The notes: generated from the letters alone by a model not told the origin. A DNA stretch of 64,000 nucleotides from Brachybacterium aquaticum (GCF_014204755.1 NZ_JACHLZ010000001.1:2542001-2606000), one strand, 5' to 3'. Counted from the stretch's first letter, positions 1 through 8,673 are shown. Numbers and translations: made by a program.

Positions 1-1
1 C

Positions 2-1369
2 GCCCTCGCGCTGCCGGGGCTCTGGGACCAGCACGTGCACACCGGCCAGCTCTCCCAGGCCCATGCCCGGCTCGACACAAGCGGGGCGGGCAGCGTGGGC
101 GTGATCCTGGAGCTCGTGCGCGCCGAGCTCGCGGCCCGGCGCGAGTGGGCCTCCGGCGGGGAGGCGGCGCTGGTCGGCTTCGGCCACCGGCTCGTGGACC
201 TCGCGGTCCCGCCGACGGTGCCTGCGCTCGACGAGGCGACCGGCGCGGTGCCGACGGTGCTGATCGGCGGCGACGCCCACCATGCCTGGCTGAACTCGTC
301 GGCCCTGCGGGCGCTCGGCCTGCCCCCGCGCGACGGCGTGGTCGCCGAGGAGGAGTGGTTCGCGCTCGCGCCGCGCCTGCCCGAACTGCCCGGCGTCGCC
401 GACGCGATCCGGGCGGGGACCGCGATGATGCAGCGCCAGGCCCTGCAGCGCGGGGTGGTGGGGCTCGTGGACATGGAGTGGGGCCGGCCCTGGGAGGAGT
501 GGCCGCAGCGCTCCCCGCGGATGCGGATCCGCACCGCCGTGTACCCGGCGGAGCTGGCGGCCGCGCCGGGGCCGACGGGGACGGTGCTGGGCGGGTCCGG
601 GCTCGTGACCATGGGCCCGCTGAAGGTGATCGTCGACGGCGCCCTCGGCTCCCACTCGGCGTACACCCGCGAGGCCTACTCCGACGGGCACGGCTACACC
701 GGTCACGGGGTGCTGTCCGTCGGCCCCGAGGCGCTGCGCGAGGCCCTCGCGGACGCGAGCGCGCGCGGCCTCACCGCGGCGGTGCACGCGATCGGCGACG
801 CCGCCGCGCAGCTCGCCCTCGCCGCGATCGGCGAGGTGGGGATCCCCGCCCGCATAGAGCACGCCCAGATGCTCACCGATGCGGACGTCACCGCGATGGC
901 CTCGCTCGGGGTCGTGGCCTCGGTCCAGCCCGCGCACCTGCTGGACGACCGGGATGCGACCGAGGCGCTGTGGCCGGGCCGCGGCGGCGAGGCGTTCCGC
1001 CTGCGGGACCTGGTCAGCGCCGGGGTGCCGCTCGTGCTCGGCTCGGATGCGCCGGTCGCGCCGCTGGACCCGTGGCTCGCCATGGCCGCAGCCGTGCACC
1101 GCAGCGCCGACGAGCGGCCGGCCTGGCATCCCGGTCAGCAGCTCCAGCCGCGCGAGGCCCTCGCCGCCTCGACCGACGGGGTGGCGGCGCTGGAGGTCGG
1201 GGGCGCGGCCGACGTGGTCCTCGTGGAGGACGCGACCCTGTTCGACGACGTGCCCGTCGGCGCGGACGGGCTCATGGTCGAGGGCGCGGCCCGGGAGGCC
1301 GGGGCACGGCTGCGGGAGACCGAGGTGCTCGCGACGGTCGTGGCGGGGCGGCTCGCCGCACAGCGGTGA
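2..1369 (+). CDS. Amidohydrolase family protein (YtcJ-like), 5' end outside window
   Basis: Metal-dependent amidohydrolase of the Amidohydro_3 type. The frame is already open at base 2 and its first residues hold the first metal motif, LPGLWDQHVH (D-x-H-x-H), so the true start lies left of the window. Further family signatures are GPLKVIVDGALGS (the usual place of the carboxylated lysine), VHAIGDAA, RIEHAQML and LGSDAPVAPLDP, which supply the remaining His and Asp ligands. No signal peptide can be judged. It is convergent with the PPK2 gene, with 32 nt between stops. The substrate cannot be told from sequence; YtcJ relatives act on N-acyl or formamide-like amides. Confidence 0.85.
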   Translation, partial: ALALPGLWDQHVHTGQLSQAHARLDTSGAGSVGVILELVRAELAARREWASGGEAALVGFGHRLVDLAVPPTVPALDEATGAVPTVLIGGDAHHAWLNSSALRALGLPPRDGVVAEEEWFALAPRLPELPGVADAIRAGTAMMQRQALQRGVVGLVDMEWGRPWEEWPQRSPRMRIRTAVYPAELAAAPGPTGTVLGGSGLVTMGPLKVIVDGALGSHSAYTREAYSDGHGYTGHGVLSVGPEALREALADASARGLTAAVHAIGDAAAQLALAAIGEVGIPARIEHAQMLTDADVTAMASLGVVASVQPAHLLDDRDATEALWPGRGGEAFRLRDLVSAGVPLVLGSDAPVAPLDPWLAMAAAVHRSADERPAWHPGQQLQPREALAASTDGVAALEVGGAADVVLVEDATLFDDVPVGADGLMVEGAAREAGARLRETEVLATVVAGRLAAQR

Positions 1370-1401
1370 GGCGGTGGTGAGCCGGTGGTGAGCGCGGGCG
1401 G

Positions 1402-2286
1402 TCAGCCCTTCGTCGCCGACTTCTTCGCGGGCTTCTTCTTCGCCGGCTTCTTCCGCTCGAGCGCGGAGGCGACGTCCTCGGCGTACTCGAGCGAGCTGCG
1501 GTCGGGGCGCTCGTAGTCGGTGTCCCGCTCGGCCGGGCGCGTGGGGATCTCGATCTTCTGGGGCTCCACATACTCCCAGGAGACGCGCTGGAGGATGTCG
1601 TGGATGACGTTGATCCGGGAGCGCTTCTTGTCCTCGCTCTCGACCGTGACCCAGCGGGCTCCGGGCAGGTCGGTGGCCGCGAACATCGCGTCCTTCGCGC
1701 GGGAGTAGTCCTCCCAGCGGGCGATGGACTCCACGTCCATCGGGGAGAGCTTCCAGCGGCGCATCGGGTCGTCGGCCCGGGAGCGGAACCGCGCCTCCTG
1801 CTCCTCGTCGGAGACGGAGAACCAGTACTTGATCAACCGGATCCCGTCCTCGATGAGCATCCGCTCGAAGTCGGGGGCCTGGCGCAGGAAGCGGTGGTAC
1901 TGGACCTCGGTGGCGAAGCCCATCACCCGCTCCACCCCGGCACGGTTGTACCAGGAGCGGTCGAAGATGACGATCTCCCCGGCCGCGGGCAGGTGCGGGA
2001 CGTAGCGCTGGAAGTACCACTGGGTCTTCTCCCGCTCCGTCGGCGCGGGCAGCGCGACCACGCGGGTGTGGCGGGGGTTGAGGTACTGGGTGATCCGCTT
2101 GATCGCCGAGCCCTTCCCGGCGGCGTCGCGACCCTCGAAGATCAGGCAGACCCGCTCGCCGCTCTCGATCACCCACTGCTGCATGGCGACGAGCTCGGAC
2201 TGCAGGTGCTTGAGCTCCTTCTCGTAGGCCTGCTTGTCCAGCTTCGCGGGCGGCGCGTCCTTGCGCTCATGATCGTGTCGGGACAT
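1402..2286 (-). CDS. ppk2: Polyphosphate kinase 2 (PPK2 family)
   Basis: Polyphosphate-dependent nucleotide kinase, 294 aa, cytosolic. It has a P-loop (GRDAAGKGS, about residues 52-60), the PPK2 Walker B motif FDRSWYNRAG (about 109-117) and a basic lid region (SRADDPMRRWKLSPMD). The single-domain length fits class I PPK2, which transfers phosphate between polyP and ADP/GDP. The C terminus is a short lysine-rich tail (KKPAKKKPAKKSATKG) that could contact polyphosphate or nucleic acid; this is inference. On the coding strand TAGCCT lies 6 nt before the ATG with no Shine-Dalgarno, so a leaderless mRNA is likely. Confidence 0.95.
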   Translation of the reverse strand: MSRHDHERKDAPPAKLDKQAYEKELKHLQSELVAMQQWVIESGERVCLIFEGRDAAGKGSAIKRITQYLNPRHTRVVALPAPTEREKTQWYFQRYVPHLPAAGEIVIFDRSWYNRAGVERVMGFATEVQYHRFLRQAPDFERMLIEDGIRLIKYWFSVSDEEQEARFRSRADDPMRRWKLSPMDVESIARWEDYSRAKDAMFAATDLPGARWVTVESEDKKRSRINVIHDILQRVSWEYVEPQKIEIPTRPAERDTDYERPDRSSLEYAEDVASALERKKPAKKKPAKKSATKG

Positions 2287-2310
2287 GGGGGGAGGCTACG
2301 CCCCGGCCGG

Positions 2311-3030
2311 TCACGGCGCAGGCAGGATGCAGAACTCGTTGCCGGAGGGATCCTGGTAGACACGCCAGGGCAGCGCTCCCCAGTCGTGCGCGAGCTCCCT
2401 CCCGCCGAGCTCGGCGACGAGCGCGGCGGCCGCGTCCGGGTCCTCCCCCGCCTCGAGGCGCACGTCGAGGTGGACGCGGTTCTTCTCCCCGGGCTGCTTC
2501 GGGGCGGGCTCGGGGCACAGCTCGAGCAGCGGTCCGTGCCCGGAGGGGTGGCGCAGGGTGCGCGGGGCGACGCCGGGCGCGTCCGTCCAGCCGGTCAGGC
2601 GGGCCCAGAAGGCGGCGTCGCGGTCGACGTCGGCGCTGTCCAGCGGCAGGGCGGCGATGGGGCCGGTGCCGGTGTAGGCGCTGCGCTCCTCCATCACGCA
2701 GAAGGGCAGCTGCTCGGGGTCGCCGAGCACGATCCAGGCCACGTCCTGCTGGCCGATGTCGAGGTCGGCGGCGCCGAGGCCGCGCAGGCGCTCGGCGATC
2801 TCCTGCTGGCGCGGCCCGCCGAGCAGGTCCATGTGGAGGCGCAGGGGCGAGGTGGTCACCTCGGGCACCTGCGGGATGCAGAGGTCGAGGGAGCAGCCGT
2901 CGCCGAGTTCGAGGCGCGCCTCGTACAGCTCCGGGGTGACGGTGAGGGGGCGGGCGCCGAGCGCGGCGGCCCAGAAGCGGCCGACGCGCAGCGGGTCCGC
3001 GGCGTCGAGGACGAGGTTCTCGAGGAACAT
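2311..3030 (-). CDS. VOC family (glyoxalase-like) protein, two modules
   Basis: 239 aa with two vicinal-oxygen-chelate modules, about residues 1-115 and 125-239. The second carries the DRDAAFWARLTGW and LDVRLEAG...NEFCILPAP patterns typical of glyoxalase-like domain 6 proteins. Function within VOC (isomerase, dioxygenase, or drug binding) cannot be assigned. Its ATG abuts, without any gap, the GTG of a rightward RelE remnant, so its promoter must lie inside that remnant; no Shine-Dalgarno is visible just upstream. This suggests a rearrangement at the 5' end. Confidence 0.85.
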   Translation of the reverse strand: MFLENLVLDAADPLRVGRFWAAALGARPLTVTPELYEARLELGDGCSLDLCIPQVPEVTTSPLRLHMDLLGGPRQQEIAERLRGLGAADLDIGQQDVAWIVLGDPEQLPFCVMEERSAYTGTGPIAALPLDSADVDRDAAFWARLTGWTDAPGVAPRTLRHPSGHGPLLELCPEPAPKQPGEKNRVHLDVRLEAGEDPDAAAALVAELGGRELAHDWGALPWRVYQDPSGNEFCILPAP

Positions 3031-3297
3031 GTGTCAGCGAGTCACGAGCTCGACGAGCCGTGCCTCACCGACCAGCTGCCCGAGGCGGTGGCGGCCGCGG
3101 CCTACGAGTTCCTCGTCGGCCCCCTCCTCGAGAATCCGCACCGGGTCGGCAAGGCGCTCGTCGGCCCGCTGGCCGGGCTGCATTCGGCGCGGCGCGGCGA
3201 GTACCGGGTGATCTACCGGATCTACGACCACCGGGTGCTCGTCGAGGTGGTCACGATCGCTCACCGCCACAGATTTACAGGTGTAGCGCAGTGGTGA
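3031..3297 (+). pseudogene. RelE/ParE-family toxin remnant, N-terminally truncated
   Basis: From about residue 18 the frame matches the RelE consensus: LPEAVAAAAYEFLVGPLLENPHRVGK split over the usual block, then LAGLHSARRGEYRVIYRIY and VVTIAHRH. The first beta strand (usually YRVEFTPAARR...) is missing; a GTG could start at 3031, directly against the neighbour's ATG, with no Shine-Dalgarno. No antitoxin gene is adjacent. I read it as an orphan, truncated toxin gene, probably inactive. An alternative is a short but functional RelE variant of 88 aa. Confidence 0.6.
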
Positions 3298-3342
3298 CGG
3301 CGGCCGAGACCGCCCCACCACCGAGCGAAGGGACTCCCCCCC

Positions 3343-4131
3343 ATGCAGAACCTCATGGACCTCACCGATCACCGCATCATCGTCACCGGCGACGCGAGCG
3401 GCATGGGCGCCGCGACCGTGCGCAACTACGTCGCCGCCGGCGCGGACGTGATCAGCATGGACGTCAACGTGGAGCAGGGGCAGAAGGTCGCCGCCGAGGC
3501 CACCGCCGCGGGCCCCGGCCGCGCCGACTTCCTGCGCATCGACGTCTCCGACGCCGCGGACGTGAACGCCCGCTTCGACGAGGCGGCCGAGTCGCTCGGC
3601 GGTCTGGACGTGCTCGCCCACCCCGCCGCGATCCAGCGCTCCGGCACCGCCTCGGACGTCACCGTCGAGGACTGGGACCTCATGTTCGCGATGAACGTGC
3701 GCGGCACGATGCTCACCAACCAGGCCGCGCACCGCCTGATGGCCCCGCACGGCGGCGGCTCGATCATCAACTTCGGCTCGATCTCCGGCCTGCGCCCCGA
3801 GGCGATCGCCCCGGCCTACTCGGCCTCCAAGGGCGCAGTCCACTCCTGGACCCGCACGGCCGCCGCGGCGTGGGGCGAGGACGGGGTGCGCGTGAACGCG
3901 ATCCTCCCCGCGATCGCGACGCCGATGTACGACGCGGCGCTCGCGCGCCTGGACGAGGACGGCCGCACCGCGAACTACTGGATGAACGAGGCGACCATCG
4001 CGCTCGGCCACAAGTACGGCGACCCGGACCGCGACCTCGGCCCGGTCATGGTCTTCCTCGCCTCGCAGGCCTCGCGATTCATCACCGGTCAGCTGCTCCC
4101 CGTCGACGGCGGCCAGGCCAGCGTCCGGTGA
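3343..4131 (+). CDS. SDR family oxidoreductase
   Basis: Short-chain dehydrogenase/reductase, 262 aa, the classical length. The cofactor loop is TGDASGMG (residues 15-22); catalytic Ser is in FGSISG (146 or 148) and the Y-x3-K pair is Y159/K163 (YSASK). Odd point: the structural NNAG motif is replaced by HPAA (93-96), so substrate or fold stability may differ. Asp40 after beta-2 suggests NAD preference. The stop overlaps the GTG of the following TetR gene by 4 bp, so the two form an operon and the TetR probably controls this enzyme. The start is preceded by a weak AAGGGAC-type site. Confidence 0.9.
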   Translation: MQNLMDLTDHRIIVTGDASGMGAATVRNYVAAGADVISMDVNVEQGQKVAAEATAAGPGRADFLRIDVSDAADVNARFDEAAESLGGLDVLAHPAAIQRSGTASDVTVEDWDLMFAMNVRGTMLTNQAAHRLMAPHGGGSIINFGSISGLRPEAIAPAYSASKGAVHSWTRTAAAAWGEDGVRVNAILPAIATPMYDAALARLDEDGRTANYWMNEATIALGHKYGDPDRDLGPVMVFLASQASRFITGQLLPVDGGQASVR

Positions 4132-4748
4132 CACAGCGTCCCCTACGGAACCCGTCGGATCCGCGGGCGGCGCGCACCCGCGCCCGGATCCGCGGGGCGA
4201 TCCTCGACGCGGCCCGCACCCAGGACGACCTCGGCGACCTCACCGTCGCCGAGCTGTGTCGCCGCGCCGAGGTGCACCGGGTGACCTTCTACGGCCACTT
4301 CCCGACCCTGGACGACGCGATCGCCGACGCCCTCACCTCCCTCGTCGATGATCTGGGGGCGATCGACGAGGAGCGGATCCGCGAGGCGATCTACCCCGCC
4401 GAGCTCTCGCAGATCTACCGCGCCGCACTGGATGCGCAGGTCGCGGAGCTGGCCCGGCACCGGGAGGTGTACCGCAGGCTGTTCGGCGCCGACGCCGCGC
4501 ACGCCTTCACCGCGGCGCTCACCGACTCGCTGCGCGAGCGGGCGCAGCTGGCGATCGACGCCTTCACCGCGGCCGGCATCGAGGTGCCCGGCGCCGGCGA
4601 CGGCATCGCGGCGCGCTATCTCGGAGCGGGGATCGCGGCGGCGTTCGCGTCCTTCGTCGCCTCCGACGAGGACGATCTTCCGTCGGCCGCGAGAAGGATC
4701 GCCGCCCAGCTGCCGCGCTGGTGGCCGGAGGGACCCGCAGGGTCCTGA
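4128..4748 (+). CDS. TetR/AcrR family transcriptional regulator
   Basis: 206 aa one-component regulator. Residues 12-65 form the TetR helix-turn-helix (TRARIRGAILDAAR, then LTVAELCRRAEVHRVTFYGHF), followed by a helical ligand domain resembling TetR_C. The GTG start overlaps the upstream SDR stop (GTGA), which implies translational coupling and a role in sensing a substrate or product of that enzyme. It ends with a small inverted repeat (GGACCC/GGGTCC) around the stop. The ligand is unknown. Confidence 0.88.
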   Translation: MTQRPLRNPSDPRAARTRARIRGAILDAARTQDDLGDLTVAELCRRAEVHRVTFYGHFPTLDDAIADALTSLVDDLGAIDEERIREAIYPAELSQIYRAALDAQVAELARHREVYRRLFGADAAHAFTAALTDSLRERAQLAIDAFTAAGIEVPGAGDGIAARYLGAGIAAAFASFVASDEDDLPSAARRIAAQLPRWWPEGPAGS

Positions 4749-4766
4749 CCCCGGCCGAATAATCGC

Positions 4767-4795
4767 TGGCGACGGGGGCCGCGCCTGCATAGGCT
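4767..4795 (+). promoter_or_regulatory. Predicted sigma-70-type promoter for leader ORF and RIO kinase
   Basis: TGGCGA (4767-4772), a 17-nt spacer and TAGGCT (4790-4795). This is the best-spaced hexamer pair between the TetR stop and the leader ORF; transcription would start near 4802, giving a leader of about 125 nt before the kinase. Confidence 0.5.
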
Positions 4796-4844
4796 CGCCC
4801 CGTCGCCGCGCCGCATGGGCCGGCCCTGAGGGAAGGAGGACCAG

Positions 4845-4898
4845 ATGAGCGTCACCGTGCTGACCCCTGCCGTCCTCCCCTCCCCCGCGCGCCGCTGA
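4845..4898 (+). CDS. 17-aa leader ORF upstream of RIO kinase
   Basis: ATG preceded by a near-perfect Shine-Dalgarno (GGAAGGAGG, 4831-4839). It encodes MSVTVLTPAVLPSPARR and then stops; the kinase ATG follows 31 nt later with its own weaker site (TCAGGAG). Strong ribosome binding on such a short frame suggests a translated leader that sets kinase expression. It carries three spaced prolines and a terminal Arg-Arg; both can slow ribosomes. No clear terminator hairpin is seen after it. Function is inference. Confidence 0.5.
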   Translation: MSVTVLTPAVLPSPARR

Positions 4899-4928
4899 GA
4901 GCGGGCGCCCTCCCTCAGGAGACCCCCC

Positions 4929-5828
4929 ATGACCGCGTCCTTCGATTCGGACGACTTCTTCGCACGCTCCATGCTGTCCCTCTCCCTGCCCGACCTCGAC
5001 GAGGACCAGCGCTGGTCCACCTGGCCCGAGACGGCCCACACCCTCGACCGCGGCCCGCAGCCCTTCCCCGACTGGGTCGTCCAGCACGACGGCGCGATCG
5101 ACACCGAGCTCGGGATCCTCAAGACCGGCAAGGAGGCCGACGCCTTCCTGATCGAGCGCGCCCTGCCGGAGGAGCAGCTCACCGGCGCTCCCGGCGAGGC
5201 GGTGCTCCTGGTCGCCAAGCGCTATCGCGACCCCGACCAGGTCACCTTCCACCGCTCGAGCGCCTACACCGAGGGACGTCGCGGGAAGGACACCCGCGAG
5301 GCCCGCGCGATCGCGAAGGGCACCGCCTTCGGCCGGCAGGTCGCCGCCGGGCAGTGGGCGCGCACCGAGTTCGACACGCTGGGACGGCTGTGGGACGCCG
5401 GACTGCCCGTCCCCTATCCGGTGCAGATCCAGGGCACGGAGCTGCTGATGGAGTTCATCGGCACGGACGACGAGCACGGGGCGGTCGCCGCACCGCGCCT
5501 GCAGGAGACGCGCCCCGATGCCGCGACGGCGGAACGCTGGGCCCGCCTGCTGCGGGACGCCGTCCTCGATCTCGCCCGGCTCGGCCTGGTCCACGGCGAC
5601 CTCTCCCCCTACAACGTCCTGGCCGACTCGCGCCTGGTCGAGCCCGCTCCCGTGATCATCGACGTCCCCCAGGTCATCGACCTGATCGCGAACCCGCACG
5701 CCACCGAGTTCCTCCGCCACGACTGCCGCACGATGTGCGCGTGGCTGGCGGCGCAGGGCGCCCCGCCGTCGGCGGTCGACCCGGAGGAGTGGGTCGCGGC
5801 GGCGTGGCGGGGGTGGGAAGCCCGCTGA
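4929..5828 (+). CDS. RIO-type serine/threonine protein kinase
   Basis: 299 aa, soluble. RIO1-family landmarks in order: the flexible glycine-loop signature TGKEADAFL (66-74), the ATP-binding lysine in VAKRY (K97), the catalytic loop HGDLSPYNVL (222-231, Asp224, Asn229) and the metal-binding IIDVPQ (243-248), which replaces the DFG of eukaryotic kinases. RIO kinases act in ribosome maturation in archaea and eukaryotes; bacterial members are little studied. It stands alone behind a short leader ORF and is convergent with the DUF1992 gene. Confidence 0.92.
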   Translation: MTASFDSDDFFARSMLSLSLPDLDEDQRWSTWPETAHTLDRGPQPFPDWVVQHDGAIDTELGILKTGKEADAFLIERALPEEQLTGAPGEAVLLVAKRYRDPDQVTFHRSSAYTEGRRGKDTREARAIAKGTAFGRQVAAGQWARTEFDTLGRLWDAGLPVPYPVQIQGTELLMEFIGTDDEHGAVAAPRLQETRPDAATAERWARLLRDAVLDLARLGLVHGDLSPYNVLADSRLVEPAPVIIDVPQVIDLIANPHATEFLRHDCRTMCAWLAAQGAPPSAVDPEEWVAAAWRGWEAR

Positions 5829-5844
5829 GCTGCGGGCCGGCCCG

Positions 5845-6318
5845 TCAGGCCCGTCGGCCGAAGCGCCACCACGGCCGACGGGGCCGGGCGGGCGGCGGGG
5901 GAGCGGCCGGCGCCTCCGCGCGCCGCGCGGCCTCGCGCCGGGCGCGCAGGGCCCGCCACCGCTCGACTGCGTCGTCCTCGTCCCAGGCCGGGGCGAGCAG
6001 GTGCTGGAAGGGGTTGTCGCGGCGGTCCTGATGGACGCGCTCGGTGAAGTCGGCGGCATAGTCGCGCACGGCCTGCTCGTCTTGCAGCTCGCTCAGCGTC
6101 TCGTCGCGGCGCTCGAACTCGCGGCGCAGCAGCACCACGGGCGGCAGGAGGGCGTCGCGGTCCACGTCGTCCCCGGCCAGGCGCTGCTTGATCCACCAGT
6201 CGGGGTCGTGCGTGTCCGGGAGGTCCAGCGGCTTGCCGGCCCCGGGCAGGTCGTCGAAGTCGCCGCGCGCGATGGCCTCCTCGAGCGCGGCCTCGACCGG
6301 GTCGCGCGGCGTGCTCAC
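5845..6318 (-). CDS. DUF1992 (DnaJ homologue subfamily C member 28-like) protein
   Basis: 157 aa. The N-terminal half is a DUF1992 domain: VEAALEEAIARGDFDDLPGAG-type start, then KPLDLPDTHDPDWWIKQRL. The rest is charged and helical, ending in a Pro/Arg-rich tail (PPPARPRRPWWRFGRRA). The GTG start overlaps the stop of the upstream propeller gene by 4 bp (GTGA), so the two are co-translated. The family is named for vertebrate DNAJC28 but bacterial members lack a J domain; role unknown. Confidence 0.85.
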   Translation of the reverse strand: MSTPRDPVEAALEEAIARGDFDDLPGAGKPLDLPDTHDPDWWIKQRLAGDDVDRDALLPPVVLLRREFERRDETLSELQDEQAVRDYAADFTERVHQDRRDNPFQHLLAPAWDEDDAVERWRALRARREAARRAEAPAAPPPPARPRRPWWRFGRRA

Positions 6319-7532
6319 GGGGTCAGCGCGTCGCCTGCGGGGGCGGTGTCGTCGAAGACGTCGATCGAGCCGGCGTAGTTGGCGACCCACACCCGGCGCT
6401 GGGTGGGCTCGTAGGTGATGCCGATGGGGTTCTGCCCCACCTCGACGGTCTGGATCTCCTCCATCGTCGCGGTATCGAACTTGGAGACCGTGTTCGCGTA
6501 GTAGTTCACGACATAGAGCGCGAGGCCGTCGGGGGAGATCGCCATGGTGCGCGGCTCGCGGCCTGTCGCGGTCTCGCGCAGCACCTCGCCGGTCGCGGCG
6601 TCGAGCTCGAGCAGCCGGTCGGCACCGGATTCGGTGAGGTAGATCCGCGTCGCGTCGGGGCTGAGCACGAGGTGGCGGGGCTTGCGGCCGGTCTCGAGCA
6701 CGAGCTCGCTCTCGCCGGTGACGAGGTCGACCCGGTACAGCTCGTCGGCATACATCGCGGTGACGTAGGCGGTGCGGTTGTCGGGCAGCACCACGGAGCC
6801 GCGCGGGGCGGCGTCGACGGGGATCTGGCGCACCTCCTCACCGGCGGCGAGGTCGACGACGGACACGGTCGAGTCGCACCAGTTCGACACCAGCGCGACC
6901 GTCCCGTCCGGGGACAGGGAGATGAACTTCGGAACCCGGCCCACCTCGATGACCTGGTCCCACTGGTGCGTGGCGAGGTCGAGGCGGTACACGGCGGAAT
7001 TGCCGATCGCGTCCCCGTTCCGGCAGTCGTCGGTCGCGGTCTCGCCGGCGCCCGGGCCCTTCAGGGAGTACTGGGAGACGTAGGCGTAGGCGCCGTCGGG
7101 CGAGAACACGGCCTCGACGGGCGCACCGGTCGTCTCCCCCGCCCGATCCGGGAACCCGTACTCGGCGAGGTCCACGGTGTCGGCGACGGTGGCGGTGAGC
7201 TCGAGCGTCGTCGCGTCGTACAGCGTGGAGGTGTGGGTGTACATCATGTTGTTCGCGATGACGGTGCCGGCGGGGCTCGCGACCACGGACTTCGGGGAGA
7301 TGTCGCCGGTGACGCGGCCGGCGTGGACGAGGCGCGTGGTGTTCGAGGGGTCGCCGGGGAGGGTCTCGACCGCGGACTCCGGGGCTGGGCCGGCACCCCC
7401 GCCGAGCACGGAGGTGGCCAGGCCCGTCACCATCCCGCCGCTCATCACCAGGGACATCAGCGCGATCGCGACGGTGAACTGGTGTGAGGGCCGGCCGCGC
7501 GCGGCCGACTTCCTGCGGTGCTTCGCCTGCAC
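6315..7532 (-). CDS. YVTN-type beta-propeller protein, membrane-anchored or secreted
   Basis: 405 aa. After a basic start (KHRRKSAARGR) comes one hydrophobic segment (about residues 22-45, VAIALMSLVMSGGMVTGLA), either a signal peptide or an anchor. The rest is a seven-bladed repeat of the 40-residue YVTN/LVIVD kind; blade phrases such as VIANNMMYTHTSTLYD, ISLSPDGTVALVSN, LVLSPDATRIYLTE and MAISPDGLALYVVNYYANT recur. I chose the GTG at 7532 because GGGGGGAG sits 6 nt before it; longer frames upstream lack a site. Such propellers often bind surface partners; no enzyme motif is visible. Confidence 0.85.
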   Translation of the reverse strand: MQAKHRRKSAARGRPSHQFTVAIALMSLVMSGGMVTGLATSVLGGGAGPAPESAVETLPGDPSNTTRLVHAGRVTGDISPKSVVASPAGTVIANNMMYTHTSTLYDATTLELTATVADTVDLAEYGFPDRAGETTGAPVEAVFSPDGAYAYVSQYSLKGPGAGETATDDCRNGDAIGNSAVYRLDLATHQWDQVIEVGRVPKFISLSPDGTVALVSNWCDSTVSVVDLAAGEEVRQIPVDAAPRGSVVLPDNRTAYVTAMYADELYRVDLVTGESELVLETGRKPRHLVLSPDATRIYLTESGADRLLELDAATGEVLRETATGREPRTMAISPDGLALYVVNYYANTVSKFDTATMEEIQTVEVGQNPIGITYEPTQRRVWVANYAGSIDVFDDTAPAGDALTP

Positions 7533-7632
7533 GGTGCTCCCCCCGTCCGGATCCTTGGCTCGACGATACGGGGCGGGGGTCCGCTCCCCGCCGAGGCGGG
7601 GGCGGTGTGTCGCCGGGGCGGTGGTCGAGAGG

Positions 7633-8673
7633 TCAGAGCTGGGGGCGGCCCTGGAGTGCGACCTCGCGGTAGGCGACCTGGTAGCCGAGCTTCTCATTGA
7701 CGGCGATCATCCACGGGTTCACGTGCGAGTTCCAGGTGACCAGCGCTGTCAGCTGCGGGGCGCGCTCACGGAGCTGGCGGTGGGTGGCGACCTTGAGCGC
7801 GAGGCCGAGGCGGTGCCCGCGGTGCTCGGGCATGACCAGGGTGTTCTCCTGCCAGCCGAGGGTGGAGGCGGGGTTGTCGTGCACGTGCACCTCGGAGTTG
7901 CCGGCGAAGCTGCCGTCGGGGGCGATGGCGACGGCGACGATCGGGCGCATGCCCTGCTCGCGCAGCCGCTGCTCGTTCAGGCGGATCCGCTCGGGCGTGT
8001 ACTCGGGGGCCTCGTGCTCCACGTCCTCGTCGGGCTCGTCGAGCTCGAGCTGGCGCAGCAGCACGCCGTAGGCCGCCAGGTGCTCCTCGGGGATCTCCCC
8101 GTCCCAGAGCTCCACGCGGTAGTCGCCCTGCTTCTCCTCGGCCTCGACCTGGAGCGCGTCCAGCAGGGCGTCGTCCAGCGGGAGGGGCAGGCGCCGGCAG
8201 ACGGCGACGTTCTTGCGGGTGATGCCGAGCCGGGCGGCGAGACGGTTCACGGGCTGGGCGAGGTCGTCGGGGTCCCCGTCGGCCGGGATCTCGCCGTAGG
8301 CCTCCACGAGCGTGCGCCCCGACTCGCGGATCGCGGGGAGCAGTGCCTCCTCGACCAGCGCCGTCGCGATGCCGCGGCCGCGCATCGCGGGGTGCACGGA
8401 GGCGCCCACGGAGATGGTCTCGAGGTTCTCCTTCTGCGGCAGGAACACGGACGCGCGGCCGACGAGGCTCTCGCCGCCCTCGAGCGATTCGGCGATCGCG
8501 ACCCAGCGCCTGGTGCTCCAATACGGGGTGTCGGTGAGCTGGGCGCGCAGCTGCTCCCGGGTGAGTGCCTGACTGCCGCCGTGGGCGTGCTCGTCCAGCG
8601 CCTGCTCGAGGGCGAGGTACTGGTCGAGCTCGGCGTCGTCGGCGGGGTCGAGGGGGCGGATCGTGAGGTGCAT
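7633..8673 (-). CDS. GNAT family N-acetyltransferase, double domain
   Basis: 346 aa with two GNAT modules. The first (about residues 1-165) has the acetyl-CoA loop VHPAMRGRGIATALVEEAL; the second (about 190-346) has VMPEHRGHRLGLALKVATH and the C-terminal N-x-MI-x-VN-x3-GY signature. This matches actinobacterial tandem GNAT proteins related to mycothiol synthase in architecture, but the true substrate is unknown. It is divergent from the MerR-PP2C gene, sharing a 146-bp intergenic region. Ninety-one bases of its 5' part recur beyond that gene. Confidence 0.88.
   Translation of the reverse strand: MHLTIRPLDPADDAELDQYLALEQALDEHAHGGSQALTREQLRAQLTDTPYWSTRRWVAIAESLEGGESLVGRASVFLPQKENLETISVGASVHPAMRGRGIATALVEEALLPAIRESGRTLVEAYGEIPADGDPDDLAQPVNRLAARLGITRKNVAVCRRLPLPLDDALLDALQVEAEEKQGDYRVELWDGEIPEEHLAAYGVLLRQLELDEPDEDVEHEAPEYTPERIRLNEQRLREQGMRPIVAVAIAPDGSFAGNSEVHVHDNPASTLGWQENTLVMPEHRGHRLGLALKVATHRQLRERAPQLTALVTWNSHVNPWMIAVNEKLGYQVAYREVALQGRPQL
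8545..8635. repeat. Left copy of 91-bp direct repeat (inside GNAT gene)
   Basis: These 91 bases in the GNAT 5' coding region recur at 9919-10009 in the same orientation, without indels and with three mismatches by eye. The two copies are 1,374 bp apart and flank the whole MerR-PP2C gene with its promoter. Confidence 0.9.

Noticed and set aside
1600-3297. A long rightward open frame through PPK2 and VOC
   Set aside because: It is the antisense shadow of two clear leftward genes; only its last 88 codons resemble a protein family (RelE).
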